DNA of 46,561 bases from Oleiharenicola sp. (GCA_025363455.1 JANYDW010000014.1:1-46561), one strand, 5' to 3'; counted from the first letter of the stretch, positions 17,246-26,323 are shown. Numbers and translations are program-made. Notes: generated from the letters alone by a model not told the origin.

Positions 17246-19939
17246 ATGAAAATCCTCCGTCGATTCCGAAATATTTTTCGCTACGAAAAACTCGATGCCG
17301 AGATGGCCGAGGAGATGCGCCTGCACGTCGAGTTGCAGGCGGAAAGGAACGTGAATGCTGGAATGAACCAGACTGAGGCTCATTACGCCGCCCTGCGCCA
17401 GTTCGGAAACGCGGGCGTAATCCAGGAACAGGCGCGTGATGTGCGAGGGTGGCGCTGGGCGGACGATTTTCTTCAGGATCTTCGGCATGGGGTGCGCCTG
17501 TTGCTCAAGAACGCCGGCTTCACCCTGGCGGCCGTCACTATTCTTGCCCTAGGCATCGGGGCGAACACGGCGGTCTTCAATCTGGTCCACACGCTGCTGT
17601 TCGCGCCTCCCACTTATGCGCGCCCCGGTGAAGTCGTTCGTCTCCAGTCCCAGGACAGCCGCGATCCCAAAAAAATCCGCGACTTTTCCTATCTCGCCTA
17701 TCGCGATATCCGGGCGACCAACGATTTCCTGTCCGACACGCTGGCTACTGCGCTGCTGGTGGCCGGGCTGGGGGAGAAAGGCGACACGCGGCGGATCGCG
17801 TCCGCCGCAGTCAGCGCCAATTACTTCGCGGTGCTGGGGGTTCAGCCCGCGCAGGGCCGCGCCTTCCGACCCGAGGAGGAAACACCCGGCCAGGCGTCCC
17901 CCGTCGTCATTGTCAGCCATGCGTTCTGGAAAAAGCACCAGCTTGATGCCGCGATGCTCGGCTCGACCCTGTTGATCAACAGCCGCCCCTATACAGTCAT
18001 CGGCATCATGCCGGAGGGTTTCACCGGCACCACCAACCTGTTCTTCACGGAGCTGTGGTTCCCGCTCGGAGTCTATGATCTGGTGGTTGGTGCGGGCGGC
18101 AAGGACTCAGGCCACCAACTCAGCGATCCCGACAGCGCCGACCTGATGGTCATCGGCCGGCTCAAGCCGGGCCTGACGGTCGCCACCGCCGAACCGGCGC
18201 TCCAGGCGCTGGGCGCAAGTCTGGCCCGGGTCTATCCAGCCCAGCAAAAGGACCAGCGGCTGACGATGGCGCCGCCGTCGCGGTTTGCCTCGCATAGCAA
18301 CGATATCGCGGTGGCCTGGGTCGGATTTTTGCTCCTGGGCATGGCGGGCATCGTCCTTCTGGTCGCGTGCCTCAATCTGGCGAACATGCTCCTGGCGCGC
18401 GGTGCGGCGCGGCAGAAGGAAATCGCCCTCCGCCTGGCACTGGGCGGCGGACGTTCCCGCATCGTGCGGCAGCTGCTTACGGAAGGACTGCTCCTGGCGC
18501 TGCTGGGCGGAGCCGGCGGTCTCCTGCTGGCGTTCTGGTCATCCGATTTGCTCAGTGCCTCGCTGGGCCGGATGATTCCGGTTGATCTGGTCTGGTCCGG
18601 CCGTCCGTCGCCGGCGGTGCTGGCGGCCGCATTTGGATTTTGCCTGGCGAGCGTCCCGGTGTTTGGCCTCGGGCCCGCGCTCAGGCTTTCCCGGGGCGAC
18701 CTGATGACCCTGCTCAAGGAACAGTCGGCCGTGATCGTCCGGCGGCGCTGGAGATTTCTGCCGCGCAATCCGCTCGTCGCCGTGCAGATTGCGCTTTCGC
18801 TCGCCCTGCTCACCACTGCAGCGCTGTTCATCCGCAGTGCGGCGAGTGCGAGCGCCGCGGAAACAGGCCTGAAAGCCGACCGTGTCTTCCTCATCGAGCT
18901 GGACGCGGACCTGGGCGGCCTCGCTCCGGTTCAAGCGAGGCAGCTCTACTCCCGGCTGGGCGCGCGTCTCGCCGGACTTCCCGGGGTGGAGAGCGCGAGT
19001 GTGGCCACCGACGTGCCTCTTAGCGGCCAGGATCCCGAAAAACGGGTGCAGCGGGCAGGTGAAGGCGAGTCTGCCACGTCGGCCAAATGGAACGGTGTCG
19101 GCGAGGATTATTTTTCAGCTGCCGGCCTGACGCTGCAGCGTGGCCGGACTTTCTCGGCGACAGAGGCCAACGAGGCGGGGAGCAATCCCGTGGTGATCGT
19201 CAATGACCGGCTGGCCAGGCAACTCTGGCCGGACGGCGAGCCCCTGGGCCGGCTTGTGCAGCTGGCCGACGATCCGGCGGTCAGCTATGAGGTGATCGGC
19301 GTGGTGCCGGCGACCCGGCACACGCTTTTCGAGTCGCAGCCTGACCCGGGCTTCTACCTGCCGCTGGCGCGCGGTTTCCAGGGTCACGTGTATTATCACG
19401 TCAAGGTCCGCCCCGAGCTCGCGGCCGATGAGACGGCCACTGCGGATTTGCTCCGTCGCGCGGTTCACGAGGTCGACCCGACGCTGCCCATTCTGTCGCT
19501 CAAGTCATTTGCCGTCCATCTCGACAGCAACATCCAGATCTGGATCGTGCGCTCCGGCGCGGAGATTTTCTCCGCCTTCGGCGGACTCGCGCTCTGCCTG
19601 GCGATCGCGGGCGTCTATGGCGTGGTCGCGTGCTCGGTGACGCAGCGCACGCGCGAGATCGGCATCCGCATGGCCCTCGGCGCGCCTGCGGGAGGAGTGC
19701 AACGGATGATCGTCGGCGAAGGCATGGTCACGCTGGCCAGCGGCGTGGCGGCGGGCTTCCTGATGGCGCTGGGCATCGGGAAGATGGTGGGCAGCCTTTT
19801 GTATCGCGTGGGCGCGTTCGACCCGGTTGCGCTGACCCTCGCGCCGGCCCTGCTGGCACTCGCGACGTTCCTGGCCTGTTGGCTGCCGGCGCGGCGCGCG
19901 GCGAAGGTTGATCCGGTGATTGCGCTAAGGGCCGAGTGA
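17246..19939 (+). CDS. ADOP-type duplicated FtsX/MacB-like permease (3)
   Basis: An 897-residue permease with the same layout as its two neighbours: leader (FRYEKLDAEMAEEMRLHVE), first helix AAVTILALGIGANTAVFNLV, periplasmic domain, and FtsX bundle with GIVLLVACLNLANMLLARGA. The second half ends in LPARRAAKVDPVIALRAE. It starts 18 bases after permease 2 and is followed by 15 bases and then the lipoprotein gene, so the block reads as one transcript behind padR. It is the longest of the three, with extra length in the first periplasmic domain. No ATP-binding subunit is present. Confidence 0.9.
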   Translation: MKILRRFRNIFRYEKLDAEMAEEMRLHVELQAERNVNAGMNQTEAHYAALRQFGNAGVIQEQARDVRGWRWADDFLQDLRHGVRLLLKNAGFTLAAVTILALGIGANTAVFNLVHTLLFAPPTYARPGEVVRLQSQDSRDPKKIRDFSYLAYRDIRATNDFLSDTLATALLVAGLGEKGDTRRIASAAVSANYFAVLGVQPAQGRAFRPEEETPGQASPVVIVSHAFWKKHQLDAAMLGSTLLINSRPYTVIGIMPEGFTGTTNLFFTELWFPLGVYDLVVGAGGKDSGHQLSDPDSADLMVIGRLKPGLTVATAEPALQALGASLARVYPAQQKDQRLTMAPPSRFASHSNDIAVAWVGFLLLGMAGIVLLVACLNLANMLLARGAARQKEIALRLALGGGRSRIVRQLLTEGLLLALLGGAGGLLLAFWSSDLLSASLGRMIPVDLVWSGRPSPAVLAAAFGFCLASVPVFGLGPALRLSRGDLMTLLKEQSAVIVRRRWRFLPRNPLVAVQIALSLALLTTAALFIRSAASASAAETGLKADRVFLIELDADLGGLAPVQARQLYSRLGARLAGLPGVESASVATDVPLSGQDPEKRVQRAGEGESATSAKWNGVGEDYFSAAGLTLQRGRTFSATEANEAGSNPVVIVNDRLARQLWPDGEPLGRLVQLADDPAVSYEVIGVVPATRHTLFESQPDPGFYLPLARGFQGHVYYHVKVRPELAADETATADLLRRAVHEVDPTLPILSLKSFAVHLDSNIQIWIVRSGAEIFSAFGGLALCLAIAGVYGVVACSVTQRTREIGIRMALGAPAGGVQRMIVGEGMVTLASGVAAGFLMALGIGKMVGSLLYRVGAFDPVALTLAPALLALATFLACWLPARRAAKVDPVIALRAE

Positions 19940-19954
19940 AACAAGACTGCGAGG

Positions 19955-20500
19955 GTGAATGCGAAAGTCGCAGTATTGCTTGGGCTTTGTCTGCTGGCCA
20001 GTGGCTGCCGGCATGCACCGATGCCTGAAGCAAAAGGGGAGAGTTCCTTTGCTTTTGTTGACCAGCCGGTGCCTCCGCCACCGCCGTCGGACGGGAAGGT
20101 CTTGGAACCCGTGAATCGGGCGCAGTACAGCGAGGCGCAGTTGAAGGATGGTGCCACCATTCCCGTTTATCCCATCCGGGCGTTGAAGGCCAAGGCGGGG
20201 CGGGCCCTCGTCGGGTTCCACATCATGGTCGATACCAACGGACGGGTTTCGGATATCCGGCCGAGTATGTTCGTTTTCAGCACGCCCGGACACTTTGCCG
20301 AGGATTTCCGCGACGCGGTCGAAGCGGCGGTTCGCCATTGGCAGTTCACCCCGGCCCGGGTGGAGTACTATGAGATTCGAAATGAGAACGGGTTCCCCTT
20401 TGCCCGAGTGACACGCACGGAGGCGACGGAGACCGAATTCGACCTGTCGTTCACCTTCACAGCAACTGGCGGGGTGCAGCTGACGCCGACGGGGCGATGA
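19955..20500 (+). CDS. Lipoprotein with TonB C-terminal-like domain
   Basis: A 181-residue product with a lipoprotein signal (LLGLCLLASGCRH, acylated Cys18). A proline run (PVPPPPP) follows, and then a domain that resembles the TonB C-terminal fold: YPIRALKAKAGRALVGFHIM, VDTNGRVSDIRP and a VRHWQFTPARV-like end. The 'V.G...v.f.v...G.v.d..v' run followed by 'A...W.f.Pa' is the TonB_C pattern. It has no transmembrane anchor and is tethered by lipid instead, so it is not an ordinary energy transducer. The start is a GTG at 19955, 15 bases after permease 3, suggesting the end of the same operon. Role unknown. Confidence 0.65.
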   Translation: MNAKVAVLLGLCLLASGCRHAPMPEAKGESSFAFVDQPVPPPPPSDGKVLEPVNRAQYSEAQLKDGATIPVYPIRALKAKAGRALVGFHIMVDTNGRVSDIRPSMFVFSTPGHFAEDFRDAVEAAVRHWQFTPARVEYYEIRNENGFPFARVTRTEATETEFDLSFTFTATGGVQLTPTGR

Positions 20501-20552
20501 TCGGGGATAAATTTGTTGTGCTGTTTTGAGGTGGGCGGCTACTAAAGAGGGA

Positions 20553-20633
20553 ATGAAGCCGGACCCCGAAGACGCCGAGTTGATCCGCCGTTATGCTGAG
20601 AAGCAGTCGGAGCCGGCCTTCGCGGAACACGTG
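20553..20633 (+). pseudogene. Remnant of an ECF sigma factor, 5' end only
   Basis: From the ATG at 20553 the peptide MKPDPEDAELIRRYAEKQSE, then PAFAEHV, matches the usual start of ECF sigma factors of this group (D.eLlrrYaeerSe.AFaeLV). After about residue 27 the match stops and the frame runs on without family resemblance. No region 2/4 follows, so it is a dead 5' stub. The rest of 20501-20868 is AT-richer and holds no other gene that I can support. Confidence 0.5.
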
Positions 20634-20868
20634 CGTTGGCATCGTCAACGCCTTGCTCAAGGCGACCTGAGGAGAAGCAGTGGGTAGCGAGCAAAGCAGG
20701 ACCTAAATATAGGTCAAACTACTGAATGCCGAAGGGCATCGTGACTGGTATCCAGTCTTTGGGCTAAGACATTACACTCAACTGAAGCTCTTAACGAAAA
20801 GAACTACAGAAGTATGCCGTGTTTAATCCCACAAACCCACAACGCATAAAATCAGAATAAAGAAAAAT

Positions 20869-21165
20869 ATGAATACATCCGATAAAAAAACAGGACGTGG
20901 TCTTTCGTGGCTTATACCGCTGGTGGCGGTTTGCGCGGGCCTCCTGGTGCCGTTGATAGCGCGCGCAGATCAGCAATCATGTCAAACTTGCCGCGATTCG
21001 TGCAGTTACAATTTTGGAAATTGTCAGTCAACCTGTTATTATAATTTCCAATGCAGTGGTAATCCGGACTGCAATTATCTCCAGCAGCAATGCCTCAATG
21101 ATTGCGGAAACTACATGTCTGGGTGCATGAATTCGTGTTCGAATTCAGCTGCCTGCGCACCTTGA
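20869..21165 (+). CDS. Secreted cysteine-rich mini-protein (12 Cys)
   Basis: A 98-residue product with a long signal peptide (positive start, hydrophobic core WLIPLVAVCAGLLVPLI, cleavage likely after ARA at 33). It leaves a mature chain of about 65 residues with 12 cysteines, at positions 38, 41, 45, 52, 56, 62, 68, 75, 79, 86, 90 and 96. Two blocks share the spacing C-x3-C-x6-C-x3-C (41-56 and 75-90); on a helix these four residues fall on one face. The rest is rich in Asn, Gln, Ser and Tyr. I do not recognise the family. Base composition is lower in GC than the surroundings. A VKOR-thioredoxin fusion follows 136 bases downstream and may fold it. Alternatives are a metal-binding protein or a peptide toxin; nothing in the sequence decides. 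Confidence 0.7.
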   Translation: MNTSDKKTGRGLSWLIPLVAVCAGLLVPLIARADQQSCQTCRDSCSYNFGNCQSTCYYNFQCSGNPDCNYLQQQCLNDCGNYMSGCMNSCSNSAACAP

Positions 21166-21301
21166 GCTGGCATCCCAAAGCCATCAGGCAAAATAGTCCC
21201 GGATCAACTCAATATCAGGCCTGTTCCAACCAATGGAGCAGGTCTTTTTCTTGCGCATGGGTAATTATTTCGAGCTGCAAATCGGCAATAGAAATTGAAG
21301 T

Positions 21302-22555
21302 ATGAGTTATCGGCGACTTATCATCATGCTTAGTGCCATCGGAGTGATTTTAACGCTCCATCTTTGGGTACAAAAAGAGAGGAATTTTGACCGTGGGTGC
21401 TGGGGTGCTGGGGAGACAACACCGATCGCAGATCACAGCGGTTGTCGTGATCCACGCCTTGCGCAGGCGCAACCCGACTCCCTGTTAAGCATTCCATTGG
21501 CCGCATGGGGCTATGGTATGTATCTTTTCGTCGGAGCATTGGCCTTTGGGGGAATCCTGGCCAACACGCGTACGGCGCAATGGCTCCATCTGATCGCGGA
21601 GACTGTGCTGGGTGGTGCGGTTCCTTTTTGCCTTTATCTTATCTATATTCAGGTGTTCGTGATAAGAGCTTATTGTCCATTATGCCTGGTGTCGGATGGT
21701 TTGACGGTTGGGCTGTTTATCCTTCATCTGATCCAACACCGCCGTGGATTCGACCCGGTGCAGGAGGAGACGCGCGGCTTAGAGATTGGCTATGCATCAG
21801 GTATTCTATTTGTCGCAACTGCGATGATGTTTGGACTTTTGCTATTTGTGGATCAAGTAGGCACGAGACGACTTGATAGAGGCGATTCTGCAGAGCAGTT
21901 TGAAACCATGATGGACAGATCGCTGCCGAAATTCATCGATTCGGCACGGTTGGCTGAGATGAAGCCGGCTCTTTTCGATGAAAGAACCAAGCCCATCGAA
22001 CCAAAGCAGTGGCTGCAGCGGAATACGCCGGTGCTTGGGAGCGCCGACGGTGTTACCGTGCTGGTATTTCTAGACCCCAATTGTCCTCATTGTCGGGATA
22101 CTTTCGCGGTGCTCAAGAAGCTAGGGCAGCAGTTTGGGTCGCGAATTGGAATCTACATCATGCCCCGTGTGCTGTGGGATTTTCCCTTTATGCAGTCTTT
22201 GGCCATCCTGGTGGCCGGCGAAGAAGGAAAGTATTTCGACATGTGGGAACTTCAACTTGAACGTCAGAAAAAAGGTGGGCTCAGTTTGGAGGAGATCGAG
22301 AAACTATTTCAGGAACTTGGCCTCCAGCAGACTGGCGTTGCACAACACCTTGAGACGGCCCGAGCAGAGCTAACGGCGTTACGGGAACGAGCGATTGAGG
22401 CAGGCATCAATCAAACTCCGTCAATTTACATCAATGGCAGGGCATTGGCGGCAAACAGCAGGGACGAAAAGCGCCTAGCAATACTTATTGAACGTGCGGA
22501 ATCCGCAGCACTTGAAAAGCGGAAGTCGGCAGCGGACAAAGCACAGTCGAGATAA
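21302..22555 (+). CDS. VKOR-thioredoxin (DsbA-like) fusion, disulfide-bond forming
   Basis: A 417-residue membrane protein. The N-terminal part (about 1-185) is a vitamin K epoxide reductase domain. It has helices near 7-23, 68-87, 95-120, 130-145 and 165-184, a loop cysteine pair Cys33/Cys48, and the quinone-side CPLC motif at 125-128. The C-terminal part is a periplasmic thioredoxin-fold domain with FLDPNCPHCRDTF (Cys261 and Cys264) and the cis-proline loop QTPSIYING (about 371-379). Such fusions make disulfides in secreted proteins and pass the electrons to quinone, replacing DsbA/DsbB. The neighbour with 12 cysteines is the obvious client. Codon choice is more AT-rich than most of the window, which may signal transfer. 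Complete, normal length. Confidence 0.9.
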   Translation: MSYRRLIIMLSAIGVILTLHLWVQKERNFDRGCWGAGETTPIADHSGCRDPRLAQAQPDSLLSIPLAAWGYGMYLFVGALAFGGILANTRTAQWLHLIAETVLGGAVPFCLYLIYIQVFVIRAYCPLCLVSDGLTVGLFILHLIQHRRGFDPVQEETRGLEIGYASGILFVATAMMFGLLLFVDQVGTRRLDRGDSAEQFETMMDRSLPKFIDSARLAEMKPALFDERTKPIEPKQWLQRNTPVLGSADGVTVLVFLDPNCPHCRDTFAVLKKLGQQFGSRIGIYIMPRVLWDFPFMQSLAILVAGEEGKYFDMWELQLERQKKGGLSLEEIEKLFQELGLQQTGVAQHLETARAELTALRERAIEAGINQTPSIYINGRALAANSRDEKRLAILIERAESAALEKRKSAADKAQSR

Positions 22556-22715
22556 TACCATGAGCAAAAACTCATATCGACACCCACGGACCTAGCATAC
22601 TGGAATATCTGACCAGTCCATCCGCGCGCCAACGCAGAATCAATATTGGCCGATCAGAGATTTGAGAGATATCATATCGATGAGTCAAATTTGAACCTCC
22701 GTCTCCTATCCAACC

Positions 22716-23669
22716 ATGAAATTATCCTGCCTTGTTGCATGCACTCTCCTGATTGCCGTATCGATGGCCCAGGCTTCGAACAACAGTATCGTCACCGCGG
22801 TGTACTCGCGCACCTACAATGGTTACCAGCGCCCCAAGTCGGCCGACGGATCGCCGCAGCGCGAATACTATGCCATCGCCAACGGGACCTTCCTGCCGGG
22901 AGCCTCGGTGGACTCCTCGATCGACAAGGTGAAGTTTCCGCAAATCGCCGGAGCGACGGCCCAGTTCCTCGCCCTGCGCAACTATCATCTCGCACCGGAT
23001 GCCAAGCAGGCTGATTTCCTCCTGATCATCACCTGGGGCAAGACGCTGCCATTCAGTGACTCCGCCATTCGTTCGAACAGAGATTCGCTCTTCTCCACCA
23101 TGAACCACTACGTGACCGTGAAGAACGACCTGAAAGCGTCGGGCGGGAGCTCCCATGACATCAGCGGCGCCGCAAGCAAGGAAACGATCCTGGCGCAGGA
23201 AGCCCTCAACGACCTCCAAGGCGAAGTTTACCAGGCGCAGATGTTTTCCGACATGCAACGAAATGCCGACGAATTCAACGCCAAGCTGCTGGGCTACGTC
23301 GACGAGATCAACCGCCACGACACCCCGGCTCAATTCGCCGGCGCGGGCACGGCCTATCATGACCTCATCGCCGACTTGGAGAACGAGCGCTATTTTTTCG
23401 TGATCTCCGCTTACGATTTCCCGACGGCGACTAAAACGGGCAAGCGGAAGCTGTTATGGGCCACCCGCGTCAGCATCCAGGCCCAAGGCAACAAGTTCAA
23501 CGAAGCGGCGGGTCTGATGCTTGCGAAAGCGTCGAAATATTTCGGCCAGGACAGCGGTCGGTTGATCCAGGAATTTGAGCCCGAGGGCAAGGTCACGCTC
23601 GGCGAACTCAAGGTCCTCGGCGTCGTACCTGACTCAAAACCCACCACCCCGCCCGAGGGAAAGAAATAG
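22716..23669 (+). CDS. Secreted hypothetical protein
   Basis: A 317-residue product with a signal peptide (CLVACTLLIAVSMAQASNN, cleavage likely after AQA). The mature part is a soluble periplasmic or surface protein without membrane segments or repeats. Notable stretches are a strand-rich front (IVTAVYSRTYNGYQRP), a charged helical centre, FFVISAYDFPTATKTGKRKL and a proline-rich tail. I do not recognise the family. GC content is back to the high level of the window, so it is probably not part of the Cys-rich/VKOR pair, from which a 160-base gap separates it. Convergent with the MMPL gene downstream. Confidence 0.6.
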   Translation: MKLSCLVACTLLIAVSMAQASNNSIVTAVYSRTYNGYQRPKSADGSPQREYYAIANGTFLPGASVDSSIDKVKFPQIAGATAQFLALRNYHLAPDAKQADFLLIITWGKTLPFSDSAIRSNRDSLFSTMNHYVTVKNDLKASGGSSHDISGAASKETILAQEALNDLQGEVYQAQMFSDMQRNADEFNAKLLGYVDEINRHDTPAQFAGAGTAYHDLIADLENERYFFVISAYDFPTATKTGKRKLLWATRVSIQAQGNKFNEAAGLMLAKASKYFGQDSGRLIQEFEPEGKVTLGELKVLGVVPDSKPTTPPEGKK

Positions 23670-23714
23670 GCCTTGTGGTCTTGCGCTCATTTGTGGCTCA
23701 ACGAGGACTGGAAC

Positions 23715-26066
23715 TCAGCCCGGCGCTGCCGGATTCGACTCAACTGGCGGGGCGAGTTTTCCCGCCCGCTTGCTGCGGAACAGGAACGCGGCGAGGGCGG
23801 GCATGATGAGCATCGCGCCGAGCATGTTGAAGAGGAACATGAACGCGAGGAGCACGCCCATATCGGCTTGGAACTTGAGGGCGGAAAAGGCCCAGGTGCC
23901 GACACCGATCGAGAGGGCGAAACCGGTGAACACGACCGAGGTGCCCATCGTGGCGAACGCCCAGCAAACGGCGTCCTCGAGCGAGTAACCGTCCCGCATT
24001 TTCTCGAGCATCGCCGAGCAGAGATAGATGCCGTAATCCACGCCGATGCCGACGCCGAGCGCGACGACCGGCAGCGTGGAGGTCTTGAGCCCGATCTCCA
24101 GATGGACCATCAGCGCGTAGGCCAGGTCGGACACGATGACCAGCGGCAGCACGACGCAGACGGTGGCGCGCCAGCTGCGAAAGGAGATCAGGCAGAGCAC
24201 GACGATGGCGGCGTAAAGCCACATCACCATCGGAAACTGGGCGGCCTCGACGACCTCGTTGGTTGCGGCCATGACGCCCACGTTGCCGGTGGCGAGCTGG
24301 AACTTGACGCGCTCGTTCGGGTGGGCGGAGCGGAATTCCTTCACGGCAGCGACCACGCGTCGGATAGTCTCGGCCTTGTGGTCCTTGAGGTAGATCATCA
24401 CGGGGATGACGCTGCCGTCGTTGTTGAGCAGCCCGGAGGAGGTCTCGACCGGTGAGACCGCCTGGGCCAGGGCTGACGGATTGCGCGGGATAACGCGCCA
24501 CTTGAGGCTGCCTTCGTTCCAACCGGCGTTGATGGTGCGGGCGTAGTCGGTAACGGCGGTGGTGGACTGGACGCCCTCGACGTTGCGCATGCGCCACGCG
24601 AAGTTATCGATCAAGGCCATGACGTCATGGTCGATGACACCGTTGGGAATCGTCTCGGTCAGGGTGGTGATGGTGTCGGCCCCGATGCTGAACTTGGAGG
24701 TGATGACGGCGGTGTCGCGGTTGTAGCGGGAAGTCTGCCGCAGTTCGGGCACCCCGGCGTGGAAATCGCCGATCTTGATGGCCTTGGCCTCGTGGAAACC
24801 CCAGGCCCAGAGCGCACCGCCGCCGACGAGCAGCAAAAGCGCATACCGACCAGTGGTCAGGTTCACGAGACGGCGCCAGAACGGCTGGAGCGCGAACCGG
24901 CGGAAGTTTACCCGGCGGCGGAATTCCACCGACATCGTCGTGTAGGACAGGAGCACCGGGAGCAGGAACCGGTCGGTCAGGATGATAAGGCTCACGCCGA
25001 GGCTGGCCGTGATGGCCAGTTCCTGAATGACGGGCACCTTGACGAGGTAGATGGTAAGAAAGCCGACCGTGTCGGTGAGGATGGCGACGGTGCCGGGAAC
25101 GAAGAGATTGCTGAAGGACTCGCGGGCGGCGGTGAGCTCGTTGCCGCCGACGTTGAGCTCGTAACGGAAGGAGCGGAGCATTTGCGTCGCGTGACTGAGA
25201 GCGATGGCGAACACGAGAAACGGCACCAAGATGGACAGGGGGTCGATGCCGTAGCCAAAAATATTAAGCAGACCGAGCTGCCAGATCACCGCACAGAAGG
25301 ATGTGACCAACGGCAGAATCGTCAGAATCAAGGCTTGGGAAAAATAGTACAGCAACACGGCGGAGATCACGAGGGCGATGCCGAAGAAGAGCAGCACGCC
25401 GCGCGCGCCATCGCGGATATCGCCGATGACCTTGGCGAACCCGATGATATGGACCCCGATGTTGTCCGACTGGTATTTGGCGCGGATCTTCGTTTCCAGC
25501 GCGGCCGCGACGCTGGCGTAGTCCAGGCTGACCCCGGTGGCAGGGTCAACCTCCTGCAGGTTGAGGATGACCGCGGCGCCCGTGTAGTCGGCCGAGACCA
25601 GCATGCCGATGCGGCCGGACTTGACGATGTTCTGACGGACCTGCTGGAAGCCCTCCCGGGTGGGCTGAAAATCTCCAGGGACAACATTGCCGCCCTGCAG
25701 GCCAGCCTCGACGACCTCGATGTAACGGACGTTCGGGGTAAAGATGGAAGTCACCTGCGCCCGGTCTACACCTGGCAGGTAATAGGCTTCGTCGGTGACG
25801 GCTTTCAGGGTCTTGAAGAAATCAGCGGTGAAGATGTCACCTTGCTTCGCCACGAGGGCGATGACGACGCGGTTCGCCCCGCCGAACTGGGTCTGGTAGA
25901 TCTTGAAGTTGTGGATGTACTCGTGGTCGATCGGAAGTTGTTTGGAGAAGCTGGCGTCGACGCGCGTCTTCAAGGCGAACCAGCCGAGCACCAGCGTCGC
26001 CGCGGCGAAGAGCGCCAGCATAAAGTGGCGGTGGCGGAAGATGACAGCCTCGACGTGGCGGATCAT
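23715..26066 (-). CDS. RND transporter of the MMPL type
   Basis: A 783-residue inner-membrane permease of the hydrophobe-carrying RND branch. One helix near residue 12-30 (HFMLALFAAATLVLGWFAL) precedes the first periplasmic domain. Then come helices 2-6 (VLLFFGIALVISAVLLYYFS onward), a second lone helix near LLLLVGGGALWAW, a second periplasmic domain and helices 8-12. The proton-relay-type motif GVGIGVDYGIYL is in helix 10. The two halves form the usual internal duplication. It is the last gene of a minus-strand set with YCF48-like, DUF1329 and DUF1302 genes, a combination known from proteobacterial clusters thought to move lipids or other hydrophobic compounds across the envelope. Substrate unknown; no membrane-fusion protein is adjacent. 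Confidence 0.88.
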   Translation of the reverse strand: MIRHVEAVIFRHRHFMLALFAAATLVLGWFALKTRVDASFSKQLPIDHEYIHNFKIYQTQFGGANRVVIALVAKQGDIFTADFFKTLKAVTDEAYYLPGVDRAQVTSIFTPNVRYIEVVEAGLQGGNVVPGDFQPTREGFQQVRQNIVKSGRIGMLVSADYTGAAVILNLQEVDPATGVSLDYASVAAALETKIRAKYQSDNIGVHIIGFAKVIGDIRDGARGVLLFFGIALVISAVLLYYFSQALILTILPLVTSFCAVIWQLGLLNIFGYGIDPLSILVPFLVFAIALSHATQMLRSFRYELNVGGNELTAARESFSNLFVPGTVAILTDTVGFLTIYLVKVPVIQELAITASLGVSLIILTDRFLLPVLLSYTTMSVEFRRRVNFRRFALQPFWRRLVNLTTGRYALLLLVGGGALWAWGFHEAKAIKIGDFHAGVPELRQTSRYNRDTAVITSKFSIGADTITTLTETIPNGVIDHDVMALIDNFAWRMRNVEGVQSTTAVTDYARTINAGWNEGSLKWRVIPRNPSALAQAVSPVETSSGLLNNDGSVIPVMIYLKDHKAETIRRVVAAVKEFRSAHPNERVKFQLATGNVGVMAATNEVVEAAQFPMVMWLYAAIVVLCLISFRSWRATVCVVLPLVIVSDLAYALMVHLEIGLKTSTLPVVALGVGIGVDYGIYLCSAMLEKMRDGYSLEDAVCWAFATMGTSVVFTGFALSIGVGTWAFSALKFQADMGVLLAFMFLFNMLGAMLIMPALAAFLFRSKRAGKLAPPVESNPAAPG

Positions 26067-26108
26067 GGTTCAGAGCGGTTGCAGGGCGGGATCGCCGTAT
26101 TCCGTCTT

Positions 26109-26306
26109 TGGAGGGCTCGCGTCCATGCGAGCCGTTTGGTAGCCGGCGGCCCGCAGAGACGCGGGCCCTCCACCAGAACAATCAGGCGGGATCAGTGATC
26201 CCACCCTAAAGCCTTGTTTCCCGTCATCCAGAGCCGGGCGAAGGATCCAAGCTGGCGGACGTGACGCATGGGATTTCCTTGGATCCTTCGCTGCGCTCGG
26301 GATGAC
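26109..26306. repeat. Two adjacent palindromic intergenic elements (families E and D)
   Basis: Family E (26109-26173): TGGAGGGCTCGCGTC pairs with GACGCGGGCCCTCCA, one mismatch. Family D (26223-26306): GTCATCC with CGAAGGATCCAA at the left pairs with TTGGATCCTTCG and GGGATGAC at the right. Both fill the gap between the YCF48-like and MMPL genes. A partial D copy (CGCTGCGCTCAGGATGAC) is also seen near 46359-46376. Confidence 0.7.
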
Positions 26307-26323
26307 AGCCAGAGTGAGCGCTA

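Noticed and set aside
11968..19939. A complete MacAB-type ABC exporter
   Set aside because: No ATP-binding subunit and no membrane-fusion protein are encoded in or near the block; the permeases have the ADOP leader.
20869..21165. Cys-rich protein as a ferredoxin or 4Fe-4S protein
   Set aside because: It has a secretion signal, and the C-x3-C pattern is not the C-x2-C-x2-C-x3-C-P ferredoxin motif.
21102..21305. A 67-residue open frame overlapping the end of the Cys-rich gene
   Set aside because: Different frame, no signal peptide or family motif, and most of it lies in the intergenic gap.
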